NCBI RefSeq assembly: GCF_003337355.1 | Contig: NZ_QPJW01000009.1 | Span: 62,001 to 126,000 of the forward strand | Direction of reading: 5' to 3' | Length of the DNA stretch: 64,000 nt | From: Fontibacillus phaseoli | Lineage (GTDB): Bacteria; Bacillota; Bacilli; Paenibacillales; Paenibacillaceae | In this document: positions 7,564-15,711 of the stretch, in pieces | Numbering within the stretch: position 1 is the stretch's first letter | Layout: every line of letters starts with the position of its first letter | Position numbers and translations under genes: made by a program | Notes under the pieces: generated by a model | What the model was told of the DNA's origin: nothing | What the model saw: the letters and a program-made list of their open reading frames with translations, nothing else | The model's database searches: none

Positions 7564-8679
7564 ATGATAACTGCAGATTATGTAAAAGCAATAAACCAGT
7601 TTATCAGTGACTGCACCTGGGACAACTACAGTGAAATTTATCGTCAATTATCCAACCTCGCCGATCGCCGCGGTACCCTTTATTTGGTCGGTTCAGGCGG
7701 CAGCGGCAGTACCTGCGATCATTTTGCCAACGATATTTCCAAATCTTTCGGTACCTTGCTGCTAAACCGCTATGGATTCGCGCTCAATGTCGTATCCGCA
7801 ACCGAATCGATGTCAGCCCTAACCGCATATGCCAATGACAACTTGCTGGAAAATATGTTTACCGATTTCTTGAACAAACGGGTTACCCAACATGATTTGC
7901 TTATGGTGTTCAGTGCCTCGGCTCCGCATCAGAATGTGGTTCGTGCCGTGGAATATTGCAGCGGAATCGGCATGAGCACCGTAGCCGTAACGGGTGAATC
8001 TTCTAATGAGCTAATTCAGCTTTGCGACGTTGCATTAACCGTGCCGATGGATGCGCCGTCTATGGCCGAGGATGTGTTCTTGTTATTATGTCACTGCTGG
8101 ACAAGCCAACTTAGAGAACAATATGAACAACCTACCGTATTTCTTGACCGTGACGGTGTGCTTAACTTAAACCGTTCCGATTACGTAAAATCGGTGGATG
8201 AACTGATCCTGACGCAGCAGGCCGGCGAGTGCATCGCACAATTGAACCGTGCAGGATTTGCTACCGTGATCATTACGAATCAGGCGGGGATCGGAAGCCA
8301 ACTTTTCAGTGAAACGGAATTGGAACAAATCCATAACAAGCTAAAGCGGGAGATTCAATTAAAAGGGGGGCACATCGGTGCCATCTATGTTTGTCCCCAT
8401 ACTCCGGACGAGGCGTGCCAGTGCCGCAAACCCGAAGACGGCTTGATCGAACGTGCCATCTCGGAACTCTCCCTGAGAAGATCGCATTCTTACTTAATCG
8501 GTGACCATTGTTCGGATATTCAGGCCGGGATTAAGTCGCGACTGCACACGGTTTTCCTGACCGATGGCCGAGGATCGCGAGAGGACTTTCCCCCAGGAAC
8601 CGGGGCTCATTTCAATGCGTCAAATTTGCAGGAAGCGGTTCAATATATTATTGGTCATAGAAAAACGAACGTAAATTAG
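7564..8679 (+). CDS. SIS-HAD fusion: GmhA-like domain plus GmhB-like heptose bisphosphate phosphatase
   Basis: A 371-aa two-domain protein. Residues 1-190 are a SIS domain (GSGGSGSTCDH near 43-53; second loop FSASAPHQN). It appears to lack the C-terminal catalytic His of GmhA: AEDVFLLLCH has Val at the matching place. Residues 192-365 are a HAD phosphatase with FLDRDGVLN (Asp195 nucleophile, Asp197 acid), ITNQAG, and the zinc-binding CPH...CQC loop (Cys277, His279, Cys285, Cys287) typical of GmhB. YLIGDHCSDI is the Mg-binding motif. GmhB removes the 7-phosphate of heptose-1,7-bisphosphate, which fits the HddA-like kinase opposite. A rho-independent terminator follows. The fusion suggests one polypeptide covers or scaffolds two steps. 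Confidence 0.8.
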   Translation: MITADYVKAINQFISDCTWDNYSEIYRQLSNLADRRGTLYLVGSGGSGSTCDHFANDISKSFGTLLLNRYGFALNVVSATESMSALTAYANDNLLENMFTDFLNKRVTQHDLLMVFSASAPHQNVVRAVEYCSGIGMSTVAVTGESSNELIQLCDVALTVPMDAPSMAEDVFLLLCHCWTSQLREQYEQPTVFLDRDGVLNLNRSDYVKSVDELILTQQAGECIAQLNRAGFATVIITNQAGIGSQLFSETELEQIHNKLKREIQLKGGHIGAIYVCPHTPDEACQCRKPEDGLIERAISELSLRRSHSYLIGDHCSDIQAGIKSRLHTVFLTDGRGSREDFPPGTGAHFNASNLQEAVQYIIGHRKTNVN

Positions 8680-8690
8680 TTTCCATAGAA

Positions 8691-8726
8691 AAACCGTCAG
8701 GGGAAGATGCCCTGACGGTTTCTTTA
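8691..8726. terminator. Bidirectional rho-independent terminator
   Basis: A 12-bp perfect stem (AAACCGTCAGGG at 8691-8702 with 8710-8721) and a 7-base loop, with T-rich tails in both directions. It ends the SIS-HAD gene and, leftward, the cotJ/zinc-ribbon transcript. Confidence 0.85.
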
Positions 8727-8750
8727 TCTTGACTTGGATCACAAGCTGCT

Positions 8751-8954
8751 CTATCGCTGCACGGTCTGGTCTGCTCCGGTATCGATTCGTTCCTGGGGTG
8801 CGTTGAAGCAGCGTTTGCAGACTTTCAGAGCCTGACCCGAGCTGCTCATCTTCGTATAAAGCAGTTTAATCCGAGTGCTTTTGCAGACCGGGCATGTGCC
8901 ACGGCCTCTGGAGGGAATGATCCACAACGCTTTCCCGCGCTTGGATTTTGACAT
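8751..8954 (-). CDS. Small zinc-ribbon protein next to cotJ
   Basis: A 67-aa basic protein with two cysteine pairs, CPVC near 21 and CKRC near 45, spaced like a zinc ribbon. Arg/Lys-rich flanks suggest nucleic-acid or protein binding. The ATG has an AAGGTG site. It begins 48 bp after the cotJC stop on the same strand and shares the terminator at 8691, so it is probably the last gene of the cotJ transcript. I do not recognise a named family. Confidence 0.65.
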   Translation of the reverse strand: MSKSKRGKALWIIPSRGRGTCPVCKSTRIKLLYTKMSSSGQALKVCKRCFNAPQERIDTGADQTVQR

Positions 8955-9002
8955 AAGGGATCACCTTCATTTCAAAGTGGCGGCAAATATTAGCCCAGTA
9001 CT

Positions 9003-9572
9003 CTAAAAGAACTTCTTATGTTCGCGGTCGTCTTTCAAGATTTCCACCGATTCGCGGAAGCGCAGGGAGTGAACGATCTCGCGCTCGCGCAGGAACTTGA
9101 GGCTATCCTGCAGGTCGACGTCGTCCGTCATGTCAATCAGCCACTGGTATGTAGCCCGCGCTTTTTCTTCCGCCGCGATGTCTTCATACAGATCGGCGAT
9201 CGGATCGCCTTTGGCCTGGATGTAAGCGGCGGTGAAGGGAACTCCCGAAGCATTCTCATAGAAGAGCGCCCGGTCATGGGCCACATAATGGCTGTCCAGC
9301 CCGGCGGCTTTGAGTTCCTCCACGGTGGCGTCTTTAGTCAATTTATAGACCATCGTAGCGATCATTTCGAGGTGCGCCAATTCTTCGGTAGCGATATCAT
9401 TAAGAACACCGATCACCTTATCCGGGATCGTGTACCGCTGATTCATATAACGAAGGGCAGCCGCCAATTCGCCGTCCGCACCGCCGTACTGCTCCATTAA
9501 CAACTTCGCCATATGAATATCGCATTTGCCGACCCGAACCGGGTATTGCAACTTTTTCTCATAGATCCACAT
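9003..9572 (-). CDS. cotJC: Spore coat protein CotJC, manganese-catalase family
   Basis: A 189-aa four-helix ferritin-like protein. MWIYEKKLQYPV and the LMEQYGGADGELAAALRY stretch are diagnostic for CotJC, an inner spore coat component. Metal-ligand motifs of Mn-catalases are visible: the Glu in GADGELAA, EELAHLE in the second helix, and AAEEKAR. Length matches the family. An AGGAGG site lies 12 bases before the ATG, a rather long gap. Third gene of cotJABC. In Bacillus subtilis the operon is transcribed in the mother cell by sigma-E. Confidence 0.93.
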   Translation of the reverse strand: MWIYEKKLQYPVRVGKCDIHMAKLLMEQYGGADGELAAALRYMNQRYTIPDKVIGVLNDIATEELAHLEMIATMVYKLTKDATVEELKAAGLDSHYVAHDRALFYENASGVPFTAAYIQAKGDPIADLYEDIAAEEKARATYQWLIDMTDDVDLQDSLKFLREREIVHSLRFRESVEILKDDREHKKFF

Positions 9573-9620
9573 TGCTTCGTACTTACCTCCTTTAGCTCTT
9601 TAAGTGCAGGCGGCAGGTTG

Positions 9621-9896
9621 TTATACCTGCCACGGCCATGGGGCCTGCGACCATTCCCACGGATACTTGGAATAAGCACGTCCGAAATTTTGCAGCGGCC
9701 CGTAGAGTTGCTGAAAATGGTTTGCCAATTGCGTCCGCTCCTGGGTTAACTGGTTAAACTGCTGGATCGCAGCCAAATCATCCGGATGGGTATCGAGAAA
9801 AAGGTTCAGCTCGACAAGCACGAAATCCAGCGCCTGAAGCTTCTCCAACAACGCGTAGTACTCCGGATCGCAATGCGGTTTCGATGTGGAACTCAT
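9621..9896 (-). CDS. cotJB: Spore coat protein CotJB
   Basis: A 91-aa protein starting MSSTSKPHCDPEYY. The core LQALDFVLVELNLFLDTHP is typical of CotJB, which together with CotJA is needed to place CotJC in the coat. The C terminus is aromatic (YPWEWSQAPWPWQ). The ATG at 9896 lies just after the cotJA stop and behind AAGGAC; a longer in-frame extension overlapping cotJA is unlikely. Confidence 0.9.
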   Translation of the reverse strand: MSSTSKPHCDPEYYALLEKLQALDFVLVELNLFLDTHPDDLAAIQQFNQLTQERTQLANHFQQLYGPLQNFGRAYSKYPWEWSQAPWPWQV

Positions 9897-9900
9897 TTCA

Positions 9901-10119
9901 TCACCGTCCTTTTCCCCATCTGGATTCATAGGGACTGTACAAAGCGGGCCACAACGTGCCATGTCTCAAAGCTTCCTGCGGAGTGAACTGGGGCCAATTA
10001 GGCGGCTGAAAGCAAATAAACAACTGCGGAGGTGTGCTGTATGTTTTGCAGGTTATGGGAGGGCATGGATCGCATGGGCCGATAAATGGAGCATAAGATT
10101 GCTCATTCGGAAAACTCAA
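9901..10119 (-). CDS. cotJA: Spore coat associated protein CotJA
   Basis: A 72-aa proline-rich protein. GPCDPCPPITCKTYSTPP followed by FQPPNWPQFTPQEAL and GTLWPALY are signature segments of CotJA. Translation starts at TTG 10119, eight bases after a near-perfect AGAAGGAGG site. It is the first gene of cotJABC and ends four bases before cotJB. Confidence 0.9.
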   Translation of the reverse strand: MSFPNEQSYAPFIGPCDPCPPITCKTYSTPPQLFICFQPPNWPQFTPQEALRHGTLWPALYSPYESRWGKGR

Positions 10120-10189
10120 TCTGGGTTCCTCCTTCTAAGGGATTCCATTGCTGCACGGGACAACTAGGTCCCCTGCATCCTCATCATTA

Positions 10190-10217
10190 ACATATGACGT
10201 TCGCCCAGAATATGAAC
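10190..10217 (-). promoter_or_regulatory. Candidate sigma-E-type promoter of cotJABC
   Basis: Minus strand reads TCATATT, 12 bases, CATATGTT. These resemble the sigma-E -35 (KMATATT) and -10 (CATACANT) elements, with a spacer 1-3 bases short. It lies about 75 bp upstream of the cotJA start, as expected for a mother-cell operon. Confidence 0.4.
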
Positions 10218-10240
10218 CCGATTTCTTGTGAATAAACCGA

Positions 10241-10285
10241 AAAAAACGTCAGCCTTGTGGGTACAAGGACTGACGTTTTTATACT
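10241..10285. terminator. Terminator of the CorC/HlyC gene (minus strand)
   Basis: AAAAACGTCAG with an inner CCTTG pairs with CAAGG and CTGACGTTTTT across a short loop. The element is symmetrical, with A- and T-tracts on both sides. It lies just downstream of the gene ending at 10295 and upstream of the cotJ promoter, which it insulates. Confidence 0.8.
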
Positions 10286-10294
10286 TTTTAATGG

Positions 10295-11668
10295 TTACAC
10301 TCCTGGCTCAAATTCCTGCGCTGAATTATCAGCGACAGTCTCTTTGCTGATTTTTACCCGGGTAATCCGCAATCGGCCGGATTCGGCCACTTCGAAGATC
10401 ACATTGCCGAAGGACTTCTTCTTCCCTTTCGCCGGGGCGCCCTCCAGTTCCTTGAACAGCCAGCCGCCGACGGAATCGACCTCATCGTCTTCGATATCGA
10501 TGCCCATCAGGTCATTCACGTCTTCAAGCAGTAACCGGCCGTCTACGGAATAAACGCCTTCGCCCAGTTTTTCGACTTCGGGCCGCTCATCTTCAAACTC
10601 GTCATGAAGATCGCCGACGATCTCCTCGAGAATCACCTCGACCGTCAACAGTCCGGCCGTACCACCGTATTCATCGACTACGAGCGTCAGTTGGGAATGC
10701 TTCTTCTGCATCAGGCGAAGCACATGGCTGACTTCCATCGATTCCGGCACATTCAGGATCGGGCGGACCATGTCGGCCAGATTCAGCGGACGTCCGGCCT
10801 CCGGAAGCAGCAGGTCCGTGATGTGGACGAAACCGATAATCTGGTCTTTATCCTCCACCGCTACCGGATAGCGGGAATGTTTCGTTTCCGCTATGATTTT
10901 CATATTTTCTTCCCAGGTTAAATTGGTATACAGGCAGTCCATGTCCGTCCTCGGAAGCATGACTTCCCGGGCGAGCATGTCGGAGAAATCGAAAATATTG
11001 TCCATCAGCTTCATTTCATCTTTGTCGATGACCCCGCTCTTGGCGCTTTGATTCATCAGGATGCGTATTTCTTCCTCCGAGTGCGCCGCTTCCCCTTCGC
11101 CTGCGGGCTCGATGCCGATTAATCGAAGCATGCCGTTCGCCGCCGAATTAAGCAGCCAGATCACTGGCAAAAAGATCTTATAAAAGAACAGGAGAGGAGC
11201 GGAAAGCCAAAGCGAAGTCGCTTCGGATTTCTGAATCGCCAAAGATTTCGGGGCGAGTTCCCCGATGACAATATGCAAAAACGTGATGATCGCAAATCCG
11301 ATCGCTACGGAAACCGTTGAGATCAGCGTGGGATCGGTGACGCCCATTTTGAGCATCAGCGGTTCGATGAGAAGTTCCGACACCGCCGGTTCCCCGACCC
11401 AACCGAGTCCAAGCGAAGCAAGCGTAATCCCGAGCTGGGTCGCCGAAAGATAGGCATCCAGCCGCTTGTTCACCCTCAGCGCGTATATGGCGCGTTTATT
11501 CCCTTCGCTGACGAGTTGGGTCAGCCTGGACTGCCGAACCTTCACCAGCGAGAATTCCGCGGCAACGAAGAAACCGTTCAGGAATACTAAAATAAATACG
11601 ATTAATAAATTTATGGCCAGTTTGCCAAATTCAAAATCAGCATGAGCGTTGGCGATGGCGTAGTGCAT
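10295..11668 (-). CDS. Hemolysin C/CorC-family membrane protein (DUF21-CBS-CorC_HlyC)
   Basis: A 457-aa membrane protein. The N terminus has four hydrophobic segments of the DUF21/CNNM domain (about 15-200; NGFFVAAEFSLVKVR is typical). Two CBS domains follow (about 215-335; VMLPRTDMDCL marks the first), then an acidic C-terminal CorC_HlyC domain (about 350-435). Relatives such as Bacillus YhdP/YqhB and MpfA act in magnesium export or metal homeostasis; direct haemolysin activity is doubtful. It appears to be its own unit with a terminator. Confidence 0.88.
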   Translation of the reverse strand: MHYAIANAHADFEFGKLAINLLIVFILVFLNGFFVAAEFSLVKVRQSRLTQLVSEGNKRAIYALRVNKRLDAYLSATQLGITLASLGLGWVGEPAVSELLIEPLMLKMGVTDPTLISTVSVAIGFAIITFLHIVIGELAPKSLAIQKSEATSLWLSAPLLFFYKIFLPVIWLLNSAANGMLRLIGIEPAGEGEAAHSEEEIRILMNQSAKSGVIDKDEMKLMDNIFDFSDMLAREVMLPRTDMDCLYTNLTWEENMKIIAETKHSRYPVAVEDKDQIIGFVHITDLLLPEAGRPLNLADMVRPILNVPESMEVSHVLRLMQKKHSQLTLVVDEYGGTAGLLTVEVILEEIVGDLHDEFEDERPEVEKLGEGVYSVDGRLLLEDVNDLMGIDIEDDEVDSVGGWLFKELEGAPAKGKKKSFGNVIFEVAESGRLRITRVKISKETVADNSAQEFEPGV

Positions 11669-11686
11669 GTAAAGTGCGCCTTCTTT

Positions 11687-12826
11687 CTATAGTGTGATCG
11701 CTTTCCGGGATTTGAAGTCGATGTCTTTGTAATACATATCGGCGACAAGCAAATTCGGCCCGCAGCAACCCGCCGCATCGCAGTGGCAGTTTACCTTTTG
11801 ATTCAGGGGATGGTTATTCAGCCAATCGGCGAATATATCGTCCAACCGCGCATCCCGTACATTTCCGAAAGCCGGGATCGCCGCAAAATCGGTCACATAT
11901 ACATCCCCGGTAAACATATTGACATTTACCCGGTTTCGTCCGTCGGGATCGTTCCGCACCGTTACATTCGGCTCCTTGCGCAAGCGGCGGAGTAACTCGG
12001 TATCCTCCTTATTCCCGTTGCAGGCGAAAAAGGGCAGCGTGCCGAACAACATCCAAAGTTCCCGGTTCCGGGCATCCAGGAGCGAATGAATAGCGCTCCG
12101 CATCTTTTCTAAAGGAAGAACCGGCAGCCCTTCGGCAAAGTCGGCGGCATACATCGGATGAACTTCATGCCGCCGGCAACCCATGTCCTGAATCAGCCGG
12201 TGTATTTCCGGCAATTTATCATAAGTACGATAATTGATCATCGATTCGGCTGAGATAAACATTCCGGCTTCACTTAGCTTTCGCGAGTTTTCAATCATTT
12301 TATGATACATCCTATAAGCGACATCCGCATTTACAGAATGTCCGCTGCGGGCGAATCCGACCTCATGAAATTCACGCTCATTGGTATAGTTGAATGAAAT
12401 ATGCATCACATCCAGAAAAGGAAGCAGCTTCTCATATCGTTCATAGTCCAGCGTTAAATTGGAATTGATTTGCGAACGTACGCCTCTTGATTTCGCATAC
12501 TTCAGTAATGGAACAATAACTTCGTCCACCGTTTGCCGACGAAAGGTCGGCTCCCCGCCCGTGATACTGATCGTGCGCAGATTCTCCACCTGGTCCAGCG
12601 AATTCAGCATGACCTCTAACGGAATTTGCTCCGGCTCCCTCAGCATAAGGCTGTCGCCTACCGCACAGTGCTCACAGCGCATATTGCACAAATTGGTCAC
12701 CGTCATCTCCACGCTGGTCAATACATGCCGTCCGAATTCGCGGAGTGAAACAATCGGGTCCCAGGGATCGTAGCCCGGACTGATGGCGGAATACCTATCC
12801 ATATTAACATTCTCTAATTTCATCAT
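11687..12826 (-). CDS. yfkAB: Radical SAM protein YfkAB (CxCxxxxC motif)
   Basis: A 379-aa radical SAM enzyme. The SAM [4Fe-4S] motif is CNMRCEHC (Cys47, Cys51, Cys54) and SITGGEP is the glycine motif. The C-terminal CHCDAAGCC fits the CxCxxxxC motif that names the YfkAB family. The reaction is unknown. A second Met codon at 12823 is an equally possible start. The cysteines near the C terminus could bind an auxiliary cluster. It lies 18 bp upstream of the CorC-type gene on the same strand, so the two may share a transcript. Confidence 0.8.
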   Translation of the reverse strand: MMKLENVNMDRYSAISPGYDPWDPIVSLREFGRHVLTSVEMTVTNLCNMRCEHCAVGDSLMLREPEQIPLEVMLNSLDQVENLRTISITGGEPTFRRQTVDEVIVPLLKYAKSRGVRSQINSNLTLDYERYEKLLPFLDVMHISFNYTNEREFHEVGFARSGHSVNADVAYRMYHKMIENSRKLSEAGMFISAESMINYRTYDKLPEIHRLIQDMGCRRHEVHPMYAADFAEGLPVLPLEKMRSAIHSLLDARNRELWMLFGTLPFFACNGNKEDTELLRRLRKEPNVTVRNDPDGRNRVNVNMFTGDVYVTDFAAIPAFGNVRDARLDDIFADWLNNHPLNQKVNCHCDAAGCCGPNLLVADMYYKDIDFKSRKAITL

Positions 12827-12853
12827 TTACTCACCTTATTTCTTTTATTAACC

Positions 12854-12885
12854 TAAAAAAGAAGAAAATGCACCGGATCGGTGCA
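12854..12885 (-). terminator. Terminator of the HD-GYP gene
   Basis: On the minus strand TGCACCG-ATC-CGGTGCA is followed by a T-rich tract of about 15 bases. It lies just downstream of the gene ending at 12911. Confidence 0.85.
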
Positions 12886-12910
12886 GAATCCTCTTACGAA
12901 GATATTACCG

Positions 12911-14029
12911 TCAAGAGACGGACTCCTCCGTTTTATTTTCCATCCCGTCCACTTTCGTAATGACCATGGACAACCGGAATCTTAAATCGACATCGAACGG
13001 CGATTTCAGCTCCGCTCCCAGCGGATCACTCAGAACGCGTATCGTCGGGCGATGGGGAATGTCTTTATGTATCTTGACCACGACGCCCTTCTCGCCTGTA
13101 TTGAGCGTAACCGTCATTCCTAACGGATAGATCGCTACATGATCCCTGAACACTTCCAGCTTGGATTTCTCATACCATTCCCCGCAGCCGGTATAAAGCA
13201 CTTCCAGTGCTTGATGCGGCAACATGGCCGGACGGTACACCCGATGTGTAGTCATGGCGTCATAGGCGTCGGTAATGGCAATCCAACGCGCGAATTCGGA
13301 AATTTCATTCCCTTTAAGTCCGCGAGGGTAGCCGCCGCCGTTGATACGTTCATGATGCTGAAAAGCGCAGTGCGCTGACTTTAAAGGAATACCCGGCTCA
13401 TCCTTGAGCATGTTGAACCCGATTTGGGTATGCAGCTTAATCTGATTGAATTCTTCCTCGGTTAATTTGGAAGGTTTGTTCAAGAGTTCAAGCGGCAACT
13501 TGGTTTTTCCGATATCATGGAGCATCGCGCCAAGTCCGAGTAAGGTCAGATCCTCCTTGTCGTATCCATGAATTTGACCGAGCAGAATCGTATAAATGCA
13601 CACATTAAGCGAGTGCCGGTACAAATAATGATCCATACTATTGATGTTCATCATCATAATCATGGCGTCTTCCCGTGAACTAAGATCGTCCATTATGGAT
13701 TCCACCAAGTTGGTAAACGTCTTACCCAAATAAGGATATACGATCCCCCTCACGGCCGGTCCCGTCATTTTACGGAAACTGGTACGGATCTCCTGAAGCG
13801 CCCGGCGGCGCGTCTCATCCTCAATCATATCAGGAATGACAACATCCTCTGTCCGCGAATCGGCCACATAGACGAAATCCAATCCATGCAAACGCAGCCG
13901 GCGAATAACCGCATCGCTCAGCTCCGCATTTTCCGATAGCAGAATAATCCCGTCCTCATTATAAATCTTTTTTCCAAGCTTCATCCCGGGCTGTAAGGAA
14001 CTTACTGGTATCAGGCGCAAAAAAACCAC
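12911..14029 (-). CDS. HD-GYP domain phosphodiesterase (cyclic-di-GMP type)
   Basis: A 372-aa cytoplasmic protein. An N-terminal segment begins LRLIPVSSLQPGMKLGKKIYN. The HD-GYP domain has HDIGKTKLP, HTQIGFNML, HHERINGGGYPRGL (the GYP motif) and DAYDAMTTHR. HD-GYP proteins degrade cyclic-di-GMP. The start is ambiguous: GTG at 14029 or a nearby TTG. It is a paralogue of the protein at 16539 with the same architecture. Together they flank the YunD-like and MoaDE genes. Confidence 0.85.
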   Translation of the reverse strand: MVFLRLIPVSSLQPGMKLGKKIYNEDGIILLSENAELSDAVIRRLRLHGLDFVYVADSRTEDVVIPDMIEDETRRRALQEIRTSFRKMTGPAVRGIVYPYLGKTFTNLVESIMDDLSSREDAMIMMMNINSMDHYLYRHSLNVCIYTILLGQIHGYDKEDLTLLGLGAMLHDIGKTKLPLELLNKPSKLTEEEFNQIKLHTQIGFNMLKDEPGIPLKSAHCAFQHHERINGGGYPRGLKGNEISEFARWIAITDAYDAMTTHRVYRPAMLPHQALEVLYTGCGEWYEKSKLEVFRDHVAIYPLGMTVTLNTGEKGVVVKIHKDIPHRPTIRVLSDPLGAELKSPFDVDLRFRLSMVITKVDGMENKTEESVS

Positions 14030-14123
14030 TTCCGTCTCTCATTGTTTGCTTAGCATATGATGTAGTTGAACTAACCTTTATTATTATAGAATACAATGGA
14101 ATTATCGGGAATGCATCCTTCGT

Positions 14124-15560
14124 TTACAATTCGATCTCTTTCCATCGCGGAAGAAAACAGTTCACCACGGCTCCCGCCGTTTGAAGTTCCATCCTCAGCA
14201 GGTCGCGCAAAAAATCCGGCAGCATATACTGCCTTTCCGTGCCGTTTTTTAACCGTTCATAGCCGATTCCGAACGTAAACATGTCTAGTGTACCTACTAT
14301 ATAATCTTTATCGGGTAAGATCGGGACTCCTTGTACGCTAGCCTGCGTAATTTTGTGAAACGGTTCCCCGGAAGGGTCATATAAAATATCCATGCCGTCC
14401 ACGCAAATTCCTCCAAGCAGCTTACCCCGAAAACCAAAACCATAGATACTTTTATCCGTCATTTCCGGAAGCAAAGATTGCTCCAGACTATAAAGAATAT
14501 CTTCTCCCCTCAGCTTCATCCGGCAGGGATTAATCGGAGAAGGACAACGTTCATGCAGCATTCCCTCGCTAATTTCTCCAGCGGGAAGACCCATTAGCAA
14601 CTGACCGCTGTTTATGATCGACAGTTCACTGCCGGTATACCTTTTGACCGCCTGGGCCAGCAGATTGCCAAAGGGAGATTCTGATCCATAATCAATGGGC
14701 AGATCCATCTCCGTGACAGCTACGGTACGGTCCAAACGCCGCTTAGCGCTTGCTTGATGAATCCCTATGGCCTTCAGCACGCTTTCGCTCTCTTCTCCAT
14801 CCCCCACCACTGCACATCGGCTTTCAGCGAGCACGGGCTTTCCGTCCGCTTTGCGGAATTCGATACGGCCAAGATACATCCCGAACTTTCCTGCAGCGAC
14901 TACCGCCGTATTACCAATCATCAACGGTTCTTCCAGCAGATGATGAGTATGGCCGCCGATAATCAGGCCGATACCCGGAATGCTTTCCGCCAGCGTCCGA
15001 TCCATCGGCAGTCCCAAATGGGACATGACAACGATCAGATCCACCTGACTGCGCAGCTTCTCCACAGAATCTGCAATCGTGACCTTCGGGTCAAGCACCT
15101 CAAGTCCAAGCAAACCATAAAATTCGGGATAAGACGCCGTCGCGCCGATCAGGCCGATCGTCATCCCGCCCCGACGGACAATCCAATGCTCCTTCATCCA
15201 TTTAGGGGGACGTCCCGTTTCCTTTTCGCGGATGTTTCCGCAAATTACGGGGCAGGTCAAACCCGCATAGGCTTGTTCCAGCAGTTTCGGCGTAAAGGTC
15301 AGACCTTCGTTGTTGCCTATCGTGATCGCGTCATAACCGGTAAGATTAAGCACATCGACATTGGCTTGTCCCATTGTCCCTTCCGTTTCGGGAGCCGCCC
15401 TGTCCATGTGATCGCCGATGTCGAGCAGCAATACGGATGTATGGGGCCGGCCGCGAAGCTCGTCGACCATCGCCGCTATGCGTCCCATCGTGCCAAAATG
15501 GCTGTGCAAATCATTGGTGTATACGATCATTAACGTTTCCTGGTCACTCTCCGGTAGCAT
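14124..15560 (-). CDS. Metallophosphoesterase/5'-nucleotidase family protein, YunD-like
   Basis: A 478-aa protein of the UshA/YunD family without a signal peptide, so cytoplasmic. Metal-site motifs: TNDLHSH near 15, DIGDHMD, GNNEG (Asn in place of the usual GNHE His, as I recall for YunD relatives), and GGHTHH. A C-terminal 5'-nucleotidase domain follows (about 285-440). It should hydrolyse phosphomonoesters of nucleotides or related molecules; the substrate is unproven. A strong GGAGGG site precedes the ATG. The HD-GYP gene lies 94 bp downstream on the same strand. Confidence 0.82.
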   Translation of the reverse strand: MLPESDQETLMIVYTNDLHSHFGTMGRIAAMVDELRGRPHTSVLLLDIGDHMDRAAPETEGTMGQANVDVLNLTGYDAITIGNNEGLTFTPKLLEQAYAGLTCPVICGNIREKETGRPPKWMKEHWIVRRGGMTIGLIGATASYPEFYGLLGLEVLDPKVTIADSVEKLRSQVDLIVVMSHLGLPMDRTLAESIPGIGLIIGGHTHHLLEEPLMIGNTAVVAAGKFGMYLGRIEFRKADGKPVLAESRCAVVGDGEESESVLKAIGIHQASAKRRLDRTVAVTEMDLPIDYGSESPFGNLLAQAVKRYTGSELSIINSGQLLMGLPAGEISEGMLHERCPSPINPCRMKLRGEDILYSLEQSLLPEMTDKSIYGFGFRGKLLGGICVDGMDILYDPSGEPFHKITQASVQGVPILPDKDYIVGTLDMFTFGIGYERLKNGTERQYMLPDFLRDLLRMELQTAGAVVNCFLPRWKEIEL

Positions 15561-15711
15561 GGCCCACCCTCCTTGTTATCTAGAAATTACGTTACACTGA
15601 GTTTGCACGAACTTTTCAGTTATAAAGAATATTATATACCTCAAATTTATATATTGTCTTCTTTATATGATATATTAAAATGGTTTCATATCCATTCCGA
15701 GGTGAATTAAA

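Noticed and set aside
11687-12826. RiPP-maturing radical SAM enzyme
   Set aside because: No precursor peptide or SPASM layout nearby; the CxCxxxxC ending fits YfkAB.
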